Assembly (NCBI GenBank): GCA_025060615.1
Contig: JANXBS010000001.1
Span: 95,577 to 159,576 of the forward strand
Length of the DNA stretch: 64,000 bases
Source of the DNA: Anaerolineae bacterium
GTDB taxonomy: Bacteria > Chloroflexota > Anaerolineae > DUEN01
Direction: 5' to 3'
Shown: positions 1 through 9,096 of the stretch, piece after piece
Numbering within the stretch: position 1 is the stretch's first letter
Layout of the letters: each line of letters starts with the position of its first letter
The notes under the pieces: model-generated
What the model saw: only the letters and a program-made list of their open reading frames with translations
The model's database searches: none
What the model was told of the DNA's origin: nothing
Program-made: the position numbers and the translations under genes

Positions 1-1
1 C

Positions 2-802
2 CAACGAGCTCGCAATGAAGCGCAAGCTGCGCGCGCCGAGGCGGAGCGCCAACGGCGTGCAGTCCAGGCGCTAGAAGCCGACCTGCGTTATCGGCTCGCC
101 CGAATCGAAGAGGCGCGCCGCGAGGTGATCAACGAGGCGCGAGCGATCGCACAGGCCGAGCTGGAGGAAGCGCGAGCGGAGATCGCGCGGCTTCGGCGAC
201 GGCTCGCCCTCGCCCAGACCACAGGCTCCTCCCATGAACGTTTCCTGGCCGAGGCCGAAGCCGAACTGCAACGTCGCGCCCGAGAGCTCACCTCGCTTCC
301 GGAATCGGCCGTGCCAGAGCGTCAAGAGGCTCCCATGAGCCCGCTGCAGGTAGGGGATGTCGTATGGGTTCCCTCGCTGCATTCGATGGGGCGCATCACG
401 GAGTTAGATGCCGACGGCGAGCTGGCCGAGGTCCAGATCGGCGCCTTTCGCCTGCGTCTTCCCATAGCCCGGCTAGAATTCCGGGAGCGCGCAACAGAAG
501 CGCCCGACCCAGCCATGCTCAACCTTGGCCGGCTTCCCCATCCTTCCCCCGGCATCGAGTTAGACTTACGCGGTCAGACGGTGGAAGAGGTGTTGCCTCG
601 TCTGGACAAATACTTGGACGACGCCTATCTGGCCGGCCTGCCGTGGGTGCGCATTATCCACGGAAAGGGCACAGGCACATTGCGGCGCGCGGTGCGAGAG
701 GCATTGGCTCGGCACCCCCTAGTGGCAGAGATACGCCCAGGCGAATACAACGAAGGCGGAGATGGGGTAACAGTGGCGCGCCTGATCGGAGTGCACACAT
801 GA
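2..802 (+). CDS. mutS2: MutS2 family protein, C-terminal part (5' end outside window)
   Basis: The reading frame is open from the first bases of the window, so only the last 266 residues are seen. The first third is Ala/Glu/Arg-rich and helical, as in the coiled region after the MutS2 ATPase. A small beta domain follows (GDVVWVPSLHSMGRITELDA), like the KOW-type region of MutS2. The last 80 residues are an Smr domain with LDLRG and the HGKGTG motif. In the family this domain is a nuclease or nucleic-acid-binding module acting on recombination intermediates or collided ribosomes; which role applies here cannot be told. The ATPase part is off the window. It ends just before the hrcA promoter. 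Confidence 0.9.
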   Translation, partial: QRARNEAQAARAEAERQRRAVQALEADLRYRLARIEEARREVINEARAIAQAELEEARAEIARLRRRLALAQTTGSSHERFLAEAEAELQRRARELTSLPESAVPERQEAPMSPLQVGDVVWVPSLHSMGRITELDADGELAEVQIGAFRLRLPIARLEFRERATEAPDPAMLNLGRLPHPSPGIELDLRGQTVEEVLPRLDKYLDDAYLAGLPWVRIIHGKGTGTLRRAVREALARHPLVAEIRPGEYNEGGDGVTVARLIGVHT

Positions 803-824
803 TTAACTCGGCTTCTGCTACTTT

Positions 825-853
825 TTGACAGGCCCCCGGCTTCATGGTATGAT
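825..853 (+). promoter_or_regulatory. SigA-type promoter of the hrcA-grpE-dnaK operon
   Basis: TTGACA (825-830) and TATGAT (848-853) are separated by exactly 17 bases. TGG precedes the -10 box, giving an extended -10 as well. The predicted start near 860 lies just upstream of the CIRCE operator, the usual arrangement for HrcA repression. Confidence 0.88.
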
Positions 854-865
854 GGGAGACGCTTT

Positions 866-892
866 TTAGCACTCGCCCTTTGGGAGTGCTAA
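866..892 (+). promoter_or_regulatory. CIRCE operator (HrcA binding site)
   Basis: TTAGCACTC (866-874), nine bases, then GAGTGCTAA (884-892) is a full match to the consensus CIRCE inverted repeat, and the arms extend by two more T/A pairs on each side. It lies in the 5' leader of hrcA, so HrcA should repress its own operon and release it on heat shock. Confidence 0.97.
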
Positions 893-942
893 AACCCTGC
901 TGGCATGAAAGGGACGGCTCACGCCGCGGGAGATAGCCTTTG

Positions 943-1977
943 ATGGAGCTGTTGACACCTCGACGGCAGGCGATCCTGGGGCTGGTCGTCCGGGCTTACA
1001 TTGAGACCGCTCAGCCCATCGGATCCAAATCACTGGTGGAACGGTATCGCCTGCGCTACAGCCCCGCCACCATCCGCAATGAGCTAGCGGCGTTGGAGGA
1101 GATGGGGTATCTCACCCATCCACATACGTCAGCTGGCCGCGTGCCTACTGAGGAGGGATATCGTTACTTTGTCGAGCATCTGTTGGGCGAGGTGGAGCTC
1201 CCCCTGAGCGAACGGCTGATGATCCGGCACCAGTTTCACCAAGTACGGTTAGAGCTGGACCAGTGGGCGCGGCTGGCAGCAGCAGTGTTGGCACATACGG
1301 CGCGTAGCGCGGCCCTGGCTACTGCTCCTCAGGCTTCTCAAAGCCGGTTCAAACATCTGGAGCTGATCTCGCTGCACGACACTGTGATCCTGTTGGTGCT
1401 AGTACTGGTGGGCGGCACTGTCAAGCAGCAGATGTTGACGCTGGATGGCCCGGTGTCGCAGGAGCAGCTCAGCCGTATCTCTAACGAGCTGAACGCGTGT
1501 CTGAACGGCGCGACCAGCGAGGAGTTGGTGAGCCGCGCGGCTCACATCACAGAGCTAGGGCGACAGGTGGTAATCTTGGTGCGAGACATCATGAGGCGGG
1601 TGGATGGCTATCTCAGCGATCAGGTGTATCGCGCAGGGCTGACGCAGGTGCTGGAAGCGCCAGAATTTGCCGAGGGCGAGTCGGCGCGTCGAATTGTACA
1701 GGTGCTGGAGGAGCGCTCGCTGCTCGAGTCCATTCTGGCCAGCCTGCCGGACATCAATACGGTGCAGGTGATCATCGGTGGCGAGGGGCGCTGGCAGACA
1801 CTGCGAGACATCAGCCTGGTTCTTTCCCGTTACGGGGTACAAGAGGGGGCTACGGGCTTGCTCGGTGTGATAGGGCCGATTCGCATGCCCTACGATCGGG
1901 CGATCTCAGCAGTGCGCTATGTCTCGATGCTCATGAGCGATCTGCTTCATGAGTGGTACGGCGGTGAGCCAAGCTAA
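943..1977 (+). CDS. hrcA: Heat-inducible transcription repressor HrcA
   Basis: HrcA is the DNA-binding repressor of class I heat-shock genes and binds the CIRCE element seen just upstream. The protein (344 residues from the ATG) begins with a winged-helix domain (LTPRRQAILGLVVRAYIETA, then SPATIRNELAALEEMGYL) and has the usual HrcA length and C-terminal ligand-type domain. The ATG at 943 lies about nine bases after GGGAGA; a TTG at 940 in the same frame is an alternative. It is first in an operon with grpE and dnaK, so it is autoregulated. In the family, GroEL activity keeps HrcA folded; no groEL is in the window. Confidence 0.95.
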   Translation: MELLTPRRQAILGLVVRAYIETAQPIGSKSLVERYRLRYSPATIRNELAALEEMGYLTHPHTSAGRVPTEEGYRYFVEHLLGEVELPLSERLMIRHQFHQVRLELDQWARLAAAVLAHTARSAALATAPQASQSRFKHLELISLHDTVILLVLVLVGGTVKQQMLTLDGPVSQEQLSRISNELNACLNGATSEELVSRAAHITELGRQVVILVRDIMRRVDGYLSDQVYRAGLTQVLEAPEFAEGESARRIVQVLEERSLLESILASLPDINTVQVIIGGEGRWQTLRDISLVLSRYGVQEGATGLLGVIGPIRMPYDRAISAVRYVSMLMSDLLHEWYGGEPS

Positions 1978-2006
1978 CGGGATCACTTCTACAGGGAGGT
2001 CTGGCT

Positions 2007-2645
2007 TTGGAGATGGGCGGTGAGGAACGCAACAACACACAGGCTAGCGTGCATGGTCCTCAGATGACGACAGAGCCGCCAGAGCAGACGGTGCCGAAGG
2101 ATACCATGGCTACAACGAAACAGGAGACAATCGAGGGCGAGCCGGCTCCGGAGGCGCCGGCCGAAGTGGCTCTGGAAGAGCGTATTGCGGCGTTGGAGGC
2201 GGAGCTGGCCAAGGCCCAAGGCCAGGTGGAAGAGTATCTGGATCAGTGGCGACGCACTGCGGCGGAGTTCGCCAATTATCGCAAACGGCAGGAGCGCGAG
2301 CAGGCCGAGTTCATTCGACAGGCCAACGCCGCCTTGATCATCAAACTGTTGCCGGTCCTGGACGATTTCGCTCTGGCGTTTGAGCACATTCCGGAGGAAG
2401 AGGCAAACCATAGCTGGGTAGAGGGATTCACCCTGATCTATCGGAAACTACAGGCCATCCTGGAGCAGGAAGGGGTGACGCCAATTGAGACGGTCGGCCA
2501 GCCTTTTGACCCCACGTTACATGAGGCGGTCACCCACGAAGAAAGTGATGAGGTCGCAAGCGGGCACATCATCGCCGAGGTGCGTAAGGGATATCGGCTA
2601 GGTGATCGCGTCCTCCGGCCTGCTATGGTGCGCGTCGCCCGATGA
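2007..2645 (+). CDS. grpE: GrpE nucleotide exchange factor
   Basis: GrpE releases ADP from DnaK. The 212-residue protein has an acidic, disordered N-terminal tail (about 1-55), a long coiled coil (about 58-115, including YLDQWRRTAAEFANYRKRQE) and a C-terminal beta domain (about 150-212) with the typical LGDRVLRPAMVRV ending. The chosen start is a TTG at 2007, seven bases after AGGGAGGT; an ATG two codons later is less well spaced. It lies 29 bases upstream of dnaK. Confidence 0.94.
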   Translation: MEMGGEERNNTQASVHGPQMTTEPPEQTVPKDTMATTKQETIEGEPAPEAPAEVALEERIAALEAELAKAQGQVEEYLDQWRRTAAEFANYRKRQEREQAEFIRQANAALIIKLLPVLDDFALAFEHIPEEEANHSWVEGFTLIYRKLQAILEQEGVTPIETVGQPFDPTLHEAVTHEESDEVASGHIIAEVRKGYRLGDRVLRPAMVRVAR

Positions 2646-2674
2646 TCACTGTAGGCTGAGGAAGCGGAGGCAAC

Positions 2675-4582
2675 ATGGGAAGGATCATTGGCATTGATCT
2701 GGGAACGACAAATTCGGTGATGGCTGTAATGGAAGGCGGCGAGCCCATCGTGATCCCCAGCTCAGAGGGAGGGCGGTTGATCCCCTCGGTGGTCGCCATC
2801 AACCCGAAGACTGGCGAGCGCATGGTGGGACAGATCGCCCGTCGTCAGGCCATTACCAATCCGGACAACACCATTTTCTCAGTCAAGCGCCTGATGGGGC
2901 GGAAGTTTAACGACCCAGAGGTGCAGAAAGCCCGCAAAGTGCTCCCCTATAGGATCATCGAGCGGCCTAATGGCGATGCCTGGGTAGTGATGGGGGACAG
3001 GGAATATGCCCCACCTGAGATCTCGGCCATGATTCTGCAGAAGATCAAGGCGGATGCCGAAGCCTATCTGGGCGAGCCAGTGACGCAGGCGGTGATCACA
3101 GTGCCGGCCTACTTCAACGACTCGCAGCGCCAGGCGACCAAGGATGCCGGCCGTATCGCTGGGCTGGAGGTGCTCCGCATCATCAATGAGCCCACTGCTT
3201 CCGCTTTAGCTTACGGCCTTGATCGCAAGAAAGACGAGCGGATCGCAGTCTACGACCTGGGTGGCGGCACGTTTGACATCTCCATCCTCGAGGTGGGAGA
3301 TGGCGTGTTCGAGGTGCGCGCCACCAACGGTGACACATTCCTGGGTGGCGACGATTTCGACCAGCGCATCATCAATTGGATTTGCGAGGAATTCCAGCGC
3401 GATCAGGGCATTGACCTGCGGCAGGATCGTATGGCCTTGCAGCGGCTCAAGGAGGCCGCAGAGAAAGCCAAGATCGAGCTGTCCACCGTATTGGAAACGG
3501 AGATCAACCTGCCGTTTATCACCGCCGACGCTTCCGGTCCCAAACACCTTACTATGCGGCTCACCCGAGCCAAACTGGAACAGCTCACGGCGGACCTGAT
3601 CGAGCGTACCATCGGCCCTTGCCGACAGGCCCTGGCCGACGCCAAGCTACGGCCAGAGGACATTGACGAGGTGATCCTGGTAGGCGGCATGACGCGTATG
3701 CCGGCCGTGCAAGAAGCGGTCCGTCGCTTCTTCGGCAAGGAGCCGCACAAAGGGGTCAACCCCGATGAGGTGGTGGCCATTGGCGCGGCGATCCAGGCAG
3801 GCGTCCTGGGCGGCCAGGTGCGGGATATCCTCTTGTTGGACGTAACCCCGCTTACTTTGGCAATCGAGACGTTGGGCGGCGTGGCCACGCCTATGATCGA
3901 GCGCAACACCACGATCCCGACTAGGAAGACGCAGATCTTCTCCACCGCGGCCGATGGCCAGACGCAGGTGGAGATCGTTGTGGTGCAAGGCGAGCGGCCG
4001 ATGGCCCGCGACAACAAGATCCTGGGCACCTTCATCCTCGATGGGATCCCGCCGGCTCCGCGTGGGGTGCCGCAAATCGAGGTTTCCTTTGACATTGACG
4101 CTAACGGCATCTTGAACGTCAGCGCCCGGGACAAGGCGACTGGCCGCGAGCAGAAGATCACCATCACCGCCTCCTCCGGTCTGACTAAGGAGGAGGTCGA
4201 GCGTATGGTGCGCGAGGCTGAGCAACATCGCGAGGAGGACCGTCGCCGGCGCGAGCTAGCCGAGGCGCGCAATAACGCTGATGCTGCCATCTACCAAACC
4301 GAGAAGTTCCTGCGCGAGAATGGCGACAAGGTCTCGGCCGCCGACCGCAACGAGCTGGAGGGCAAAGTGACAGCCGTGCGCTCGGCGCTGCAGGGGCAGG
4401 AGTTAGAGCGCCTTCGCAGCGCCACGCGCGAGCTGCTGGATAGCTTGCAAGCGATTGGCGCCCGCATGTATCAGGCTGCCGGTGGCCCTCCGTCCGACGG
4501 CGGAAGCCGGCCTAGCGGGGGCCCTTCGCGGCCTGATGGCGGGGAAGATGTCATCGAAGGGGAGTTCCGCGAGACCTCTTGA
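2675..4582 (+). CDS. dnaK: Molecular chaperone DnaK (Hsp70)
   Basis: This is a full-length Hsp70 of 635 residues. The N-terminal ATPase domain has [10 protein letters not shown] (residues 5-14), the [10 protein letters not shown]-type second phosphate loop (as [11 protein letters not shown]) and [11 protein letters not shown]. The substrate-binding domain and helical lid follow, and the tail is Gly/Pro/Ser-rich, ending [13 protein letters not shown] lies just upstream of the ATG. It works with GrpE encoded just upstream. The usual partner dnaJ is not adjacent; the next 160 bases hold no gene. Confidence 0.98.
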   Translation: MGRIIGIDLGTTNSVMAVMEGGEPIVIPSSEGGRLIPSVVAINPKTGERMVGQIARRQAITNPDNTIFSVKRLMGRKFNDPEVQKARKVLPYRIIERPNGDAWVVMGDREYAPPEISAMILQKIKADAEAYLGEPVTQAVITVPAYFNDSQRQATKDAGRIAGLEVLRIINEPTASALAYGLDRKKDERIAVYDLGGGTFDISILEVGDGVFEVRATNGDTFLGGDDFDQRIINWICEEFQRDQGIDLRQDRMALQRLKEAAEKAKIELSTVLETEINLPFITADASGPKHLTMRLTRAKLEQLTADLIERTIGPCRQALADAKLRPEDIDEVILVGGMTRMPAVQEAVRRFFGKEPHKGVNPDEVVAIGAAIQAGVLGGQVRDILLLDVTPLTLAIETLGGVATPMIERNTTIPTRKTQIFSTAADGQTQVEIVVVQGERPMARDNKILGTFILDGIPPAPRGVPQIEVSFDIDANGILNVSARDKATGREQKITITASSGLTKEEVERMVREAEQHREEDRRRRELAEARNNADAAIYQTEKFLRENGDKVSAADRNELEGKVTAVRSALQGQELERLRSATRELLDSLQAIGARMYQAAGGPPSDGGSRPSGGPSRPDGGEDVIEGEFRETS

Positions 4583-4743
4583 CGCTGGCGGCCTGGATCA
4601 CCTCCACACGACATGAGAATTTTCTTTTTCTATGGATGGCGCAAAGGCGACGCGCTCATTTATCTGTGCCCTGAGTCCAGGTCATGCCCAGCCTCAAACC
4701 TCATATAGCTCGGTATGAGAAGACCTTCGAAGCGTGATTGTGA

Positions 4744-5397
4744 ATGAAGAAGCGCAAGGATGGCTTTCGAAGAGCTGGCTCCCTCGGTCATGGCCGTCGG
4801 CCCCGTGAACCCCTTCGTTATCTCCTGTTTCATAAGCCTTATGGCGTGCTCTCCACCTTTACCGACCCCGAGGGACGTCCTACGCTAAGCCAGTTCGTGG
4901 ATGTGCCAGAGCAGGTCTATGCGGCCGGACGGCTGGATATGGACAGCGAAGGGCTATTGTTCCTCACCAATGATGGCCTAGTGAACCATCGCTTAACCCA
5001 CCCGCGTTACAAGTTGCCTAAAACCTATCTGGTGCAGGTTGAAGGGGTGCCCACGCCGGAGGCGCTGGAAGCGTTACGTCAGGGCGTGATCGTGAAAGGC
5101 GAGCGCACCGCTCCTGCCGAGGTGGAGCATCTCCTGGCGCCGCCGCCTTTGCCACCTCGTTCCCGTCCCGTCACGCCACATGGCCCCACGGCCTGGCTGC
5201 GCATTACCCTGCGTGAGGGGCGCAAGCGGCAAATCCGCCACATGACAGCAGCCGTCGGCCTGCCGACGCTACGGCTCGTGCGGGTAGCCATCGGTCCATT
5301 GCACTTGGATGCTCTCGCCCCTGGCCAATGGCGCGACCTGACCACAGATGAGTTGCGGGCGCTAAGGCGAGTGTTAGGGCTCGTCCCTTCTCGGTGA
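4744..5397 (+). CDS. rluE: RluE-type rRNA pseudouridine synthase (RsuA/RluB/E/F family)
   Basis: The 217-residue protein has the catalytic motif GRLDMDSEGLLFLTNDG (about 60-77, with the catalytic Asp) and the RKRQIRHM motif of the family. The fold starts directly with LFHKPYGVLSTF and there is no N-terminal S4 RNA-binding domain, which matches RluE-like enzymes rather than RsuA or RluB. It should convert a specific uridine in rRNA to pseudouridine; the site cannot be read from the sequence. No clear ribosome-binding site precedes the ATG. It is convergent with ribF. Confidence 0.82.
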   Translation: MKKRKDGFRRAGSLGHGRRPREPLRYLLFHKPYGVLSTFTDPEGRPTLSQFVDVPEQVYAAGRLDMDSEGLLFLTNDGLVNHRLTHPRYKLPKTYLVQVEGVPTPEALEALRQGVIVKGERTAPAEVEHLLAPPPLPPRSRPVTPHGPTAWLRITLREGRKRQIRHMTAAVGLPTLRLVRVAIGPLHLDALAPGQWRDLTTDELRALRRVLGLVPSR

Positions 5398-5398
5398 C

Positions 5399-5413
5399 CC
5401 TGCTCAAAGCAGG
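5399..5413. terminator. Small hairpin between convergent genes
   Basis: CCTGCT and AGCAGG form a 6-bp stem with a 3-base loop in the 28-base gap between two convergent stop codons. There is no clear T run, so it is at best a weak bidirectional terminator. Confidence 0.3.
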
Positions 5414-5425
5414 TACCGCTGAGCT

Positions 5426-6751
5426 TCACGTATCAAAGATAACCCTCGCCACGCAACCGTCAGATGTCTCCTGGACGCTGAGGCCGTGGTACGTCACGGC
5501 TTTGATGTGGGCCTTCTCACCCAGCCCAGAAATGCCTCCGACGCGAGCCTGTAACGCCGTCTCGGTCACCGTGTCCAGCACGAACCGGGTATATGATTCC
5601 CCACGCGTCTCCGAATGGTAAAGCAGCTCGCTCAGCCACATAACGAGGAGCGCCTCGCGATCAGGCGCTTCGACCTGGATCTCACGCCAGACTTGGGGCT
5701 GAGCTGTCACGTCCACCGCTTGCAAGGCGAACATCGCCGCGCCTGCCTGAGCCAGCAGGTCCGCGAAGTCCCTCCCCCAGACGCGGATGTCCCAATCCGC
5801 AGTATGGTCTAACTCTTCAAAGCGAGGCAGCTCTGGAGCCAGCGCCCGTCGGGTGTTCGCTACATCCCATCGCACCTGCGAGAGCAGGGCCTCCACGCTG
5901 GGGAAACGGCGCTCCTCACGCAGACGCAGCACTAACTCCAGTCTCACTTCCGCCCCAAGCAGCTCGCCGTCGAAGTCCAGGATGTGCGCCTCTACTGTGG
6001 GCTGCTTATCGTCAAAGGTGGGGCGAACGCCAATGTTCACGGCGGCCGGCCGCCGTTGGCCGGCCACATGACACCACGCGGCGTAGACACCATAAGCCGG
6101 CATTACACGCTCGGAAGGAACCGACAGATTCGCCGTGGGGATCCCCATCGCGCGCCCACGGCCGGCACCGCGGATCACCTTTCCCGTCAGCCAGTAAGGA
6201 CGCCCGAGCATCTGGGCAGCTAGATCCACCTTTCCCGCACTTAGGGCCTGGCGGATATGGCCACTGCGCACCTCTATCCCTTCCACCAAAACGGGCTCGA
6301 TCACCTCCACGGCGAAGCCCATTTCGTCACCCAGACGACGTAACGTCGGCACATTCCCCTCGCGCTGATGTCCCAGAGCGAAGTCTGGGCCGACCCACAG
6401 CCGACGCAGGTGCAAGTGGGCCACTAGGCTCTGCATGAAAGCGCCTGCCGGGGTGCGCGCCGTATCTGAGGTGAACGGATGTACAATCGCAAAATCCAAT
6501 TCCAACAGCCTTAGCAGCTCCAGCCGTTCGTCGAGGGTGGTCAGATAAGCCAGAGGCATGTCCGGGCGTAGCACGCGCATGGGATGCGGGTCAAATGTGA
6601 TCACCCCCGCCAGCCGCCCTTGCGCATGGGCAGAGGAGACCAGCCGATGGATTAAGGCTTGATGGCCGCGATGAACTCCATCAAAATTGCCGATGGATAG
6701 TTCGCACTCTTGTGATGTTGCGAGGGTAGGCAGATCTCGATAGATGATCAT
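5426..6751 (-). CDS. ribF: RibF (riboflavin kinase/FAD synthetase) fused to a C-terminal archease domain
   Basis: The 441-residue protein holds two unrelated parts. Residues 1-310 are a complete RibF: an FMN adenylyltransferase domain with GNFDGVHRGH (21-30) and FDPHP, then a riboflavin kinase domain with GKVIRGAGRGRAMGIPTANL (about 190-209). It should make FMN and FAD. Residues 311-441 are an archease domain: EELDHTADWDIRVWG, LLVMWLSELLY, IKAVTYHGL and a terminal FDT. Archease is the cofactor that guanylates and recycles the RNA ligase RtcB. There is no stop codon or frameshift between the parts. The gene is last in the nusA operon and overlaps truB by four bases (ATGA). No rtcB is visible in the window. 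The RibF call is secure; the archease call rests on motif recognition. Confidence 0.9.
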   Translation of the reverse strand: MIIYRDLPTLATSQECELSIGNFDGVHRGHQALIHRLVSSAHAQGRLAGVITFDPHPMRVLRPDMPLAYLTTLDERLELLRLLELDFAIVHPFTSDTARTPAGAFMQSLVAHLHLRRLWVGPDFALGHQREGNVPTLRRLGDEMGFAVEVIEPVLVEGIEVRSGHIRQALSAGKVDLAAQMLGRPYWLTGKVIRGAGRGRAMGIPTANLSVPSERVMPAYGVYAAWCHVAGQRRPAAVNIGVRPTFDDKQPTVEAHILDFDGELLGAEVRLELVLRLREERRFPSVEALLSQVRWDVANTRRALAPELPRFEELDHTADWDIRVWGRDFADLLAQAGAAMFALQAVDVTAQPQVWREIQVEAPDREALLVMWLSELLYHSETRGESYTRFVLDTVTETALQARVGGISGLGEKAHIKAVTYHGLSVQETSDGCVARVIFDT

Positions 6752-7653
6752 GTCAACACCTTGCGTGGTTGCCAGAGTTGGCGTGTTGCATCGAAGCGCA
6801 GGATGGCGATCAGGCTGCCCTCCTCGGAGAAGGCAGCGGCCAGGGCATCCGGTGTCGCTGATGGCCTCGCGATCGGCTGGCCATGGCGCACCGCCCGGAT
6901 CTCCCTCGGAGTCAGCGTCAACCTGGGCATCCCTCGCGTCGCCTCAGCCAGCGGCAGCACTCGCTTCACCCACTCCCCCGTGGCCACCCATTGCGCCAGC
7001 TCTCTCAAAGGGACCGCATCGGCTAGCGTGAATGGGCCAGACGCCGTGCGTCGCAGCGCGATCAGATGGGCTCCGCATCCGATGGCCTGTCCCAGGTCAT
7101 GGGCCAGCGAGCGGATGTAGGTTCCGGCGGAACAGGCGATCTCCAGCGAGAGATCAGGCGGCGTCCAACTCAGCAGATGCAGCTCGCTGATGATCACCTC
7201 CCGCGGTGGCAGGGCTATTGCCTCCCCGCGCCGCGCCCGGCGATGAGCAGCCACGCCCGCCACCTTTACAGCCGAGAATGCCGGTGGCCATTGCGTGATG
7301 GCGCCTTGAAAACGCTGCAGATAGGAGACGAGCGCTTCCCGAGAGAGCAAAGGCACAGGGCGACGTTCCACTAGTTTCCCTTCGGCGTCGTAGGTATCGG
7401 TGATCTCGCCCAGGCGGATCGTGGCTTGGTAGCGTTTCGGATGCCCCTGCAGGTATTCGGCCAGGCGCGTAGCCTGACCCAAACACAGGATTAGCACGCC
7501 AGTGGCCAGGGGATCCAGGGTGCCGGCATGTCCTATCTGACGCTGTCGGATTAACCGGCGCACCCTGGCGACTACATCGTGCGAGGTCCAGCCGGCCTCC
7601 TTGTCCACAATCAATAGCCCGTGAATAACTGTTCCGTGGTGCTGTGCGATCAC
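6748..7653 (-). CDS. truB: tRNA pseudouridine-55 synthase TruB
   Basis: TruB makes pseudouridine 55 in the T loop of tRNAs. The 301-residue protein starts with GLLIVDKEAGWTSHDVV and has the catalytic GTLDPLATGVL motif (about 41-51). A small C-terminal PUA-like region ends the protein. The start is a GTG whose GTGA overlaps the stop codon of nrnA, so translation is probably coupled. It sits in the conserved order nrnA-truB-ribF. Confidence 0.95.
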   Translation of the reverse strand: MIAQHHGTVIHGLLIVDKEAGWTSHDVVARVRRLIRQRQIGHAGTLDPLATGVLILCLGQATRLAEYLQGHPKRYQATIRLGEITDTYDAEGKLVERRPVPLLSREALVSYLQRFQGAITQWPPAFSAVKVAGVAAHRRARRGEAIALPPREVIISELHLLSWTPPDLSLEIACSAGTYIRSLAHDLGQAIGCGAHLIALRRTASGPFTLADAVPLRELAQWVATGEWVKRVLPLAEATRGMPRLTLTPREIRAVRHGQPIARPSATPDALAAAFSEEGSLIAILRFDATRQLWQPRKVLT

Positions 7654-8654
7654 CCCTTTTCCTGCTGACCGAGGGACTCTTCCAGAGCGGCCAACACCCG
7701 CTCCTGTGCCACCTCCAACGGCCCGCTGATAGTACAGCCGGCAGCCTGAGGATGGCCGCCGCCACCCAGAGCCAGCGCGACTTTACTCACGTCGAATCCA
7801 GGCTTGGCGCGCAGACCCACCTCCACCTGGTTTTCTTCACGCTCGGTGAAGACCACCGCTACGTTCGCCTCGTTGGCCGAGATCAACGCGTTTACCAGGC
7901 CACCGTCGCCGTTTTCGTTCACCCCCGTCTCCTCGCGCATCTTCCGGGTGATGGTGGACCATAGGATTTGATTACGCATCTGCAAATTGGAAAGGGCCAT
8001 CCCCCACAGCCGCAGCACGGCGAGCGGCTTGCGGTTCAGCGTTTGCTCGGTGATCAGGTTCAGATCGGCGCCGGCTTCCATTAGTTGGGTGGCGATGGCT
8101 AACGTACGCGGTGTGGTGTTCGAGGTGCGAAACCCGCGCGTGTCGGTGACGATGCCACAGAGCAGACAGGTGGCAACGTTGTGATCGAGGGGTAGTCCCA
8201 TCGCCTTCACTAAATCGAAGACCATCTCGGCAGTGGCGGCTGCCTTCGTGTCCACCCAATTCACGGCGCCGAAATAGAGATTGGTCACGTGATGATCAAT
8301 CACAATCGTCGGAACTTGCCCCTGACCAGCCCGTTGCCACGGCGTCCCCAACCGCTGAGGATCCGAGGAGTCCAGGCCGATGAGCAGATCAAATGAGCCG
8401 AGTGGCTCGCGCGTGATGTAGGTATGGCCGGGCAGGAAGTGAAACGGCGAAGGGATTGAGTCGGCGCAGGCCAGGACGACCTCCTTATCTACAGCACGCA
8501 GGGCCCATCCTAGCCCTAACAGCGATCCGATGGCATCCCCATCGGGGGAGATATGCGTCACGATCAGAATGCGTTCGGCTGACTCGATCAGCCTGGGAAT
8601 CCGTGGGTCCAGTGAGCCGGTCGTGAGCTCCATCTCTCGGGTCATGGCTCTCAA
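7650..8654 (-). CDS. nrnA: NrnA-like DHH/DHHA1 phosphoesterase (nanoRNase/pAp phosphatase)
   Basis: NrnA-type enzymes degrade short RNA oligonucleotides and dephosphorylate pAp. The protein has the DHH-family metal motifs SPDGDAIGS, a DSSD element, IDHH and DTRGF, and the C-terminal DHHA1 motif GGGGHPQAAG. The TTG start overlaps the rbfA stop (TTGA); an in-frame ATG at 8645, preceded by GAGAG, is the alternative and would shorten the protein by three residues. The gene lies in the conserved rbfA-nrnA-truB order. Confidence 0.92.
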   Translation of the reverse strand: MRAMTREMELTTGSLDPRIPRLIESAERILIVTHISPDGDAIGSLLGLGWALRAVDKEVVLACADSIPSPFHFLPGHTYITREPLGSFDLLIGLDSSDPQRLGTPWQRAGQGQVPTIVIDHHVTNLYFGAVNWVDTKAAATAEMVFDLVKAMGLPLDHNVATCLLCGIVTDTRGFRTSNTTPRTLAIATQLMEAGADLNLITEQTLNRKPLAVLRLWGMALSNLQMRNQILWSTITRKMREETGVNENGDGGLVNALISANEANVAVVFTEREENQVEVGLRAKPGFDVSKVALALGGGGHPQAAGCTISGPLEVAQERVLAALEESLGQQEKG

Positions 8655-9013
8655 TCGCTTTCTACCTCATCGGCGTGTAGCCGCTCGATGAGTTGATCAA
8701 TCCGCCGGGCGCGCTCTAGCGTGTCATCCATACGGAATGACAGCTCCGGCACATAGCGTAAGACCACGCGCCGGGCAAGCTCACGCCGAAGGTAGCCGGA
8801 GGCGTGGTGGAGGGCCTCCAGCACGCTGGGCTCTTCCTCCGGCGTGCCCAAATGGGTGACATACACGCGAGCGTGTCGCAGGTCTGGACTGACCTCGACG
8901 GCTGTCACGCTGACAAACTGCAGCCGTGGGTCTTCCAGCTCTAGCGCGATCATCGCGCCGAGTTCTTCCATCAACAGATCGGCTACTCGCTTTTGACGAC
9001 GGCTGGTTGTCAT
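8651..9013 (-). CDS. rbfA: Ribosome-binding factor A
   Basis: RbfA is a small KH-like factor needed for late 16S rRNA processing and 30S assembly. The 120-residue protein has the family length and motifs: RRQKRVADLLMEELGAMI at the start, DPRLQFVSVTAVEVSPDLRH in the middle and VPELSFRMDDTLERA near the end. It follows infB in the operon by 83 bases. Confidence 0.94.
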   Translation of the reverse strand: MTTSRRQKRVADLLMEELGAMIALELEDPRLQFVSVTAVEVSPDLRHARVYVTHLGTPEEEPSVLEALHHASGYLRRELARRVVLRYVPELSFRMDDTLERARRIDQLIERLHADEVESD

Positions 9014-9096
9014 TGCAAAAATCCCGACTTTACAAAACGGCCTCCCCGCCGTTCAGGCGCGCTGAGGCGGCCTATAGAGATTCGGCTGCTCAAGGG

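Noticed and set aside
3403-4290. 295-codon open frame antisense to dnaK
   Set aside because: It lies wholly within dnaK, has a Ser/Arg-rich composition typical of GC-rich antisense frames and no domain. It is a shadow.
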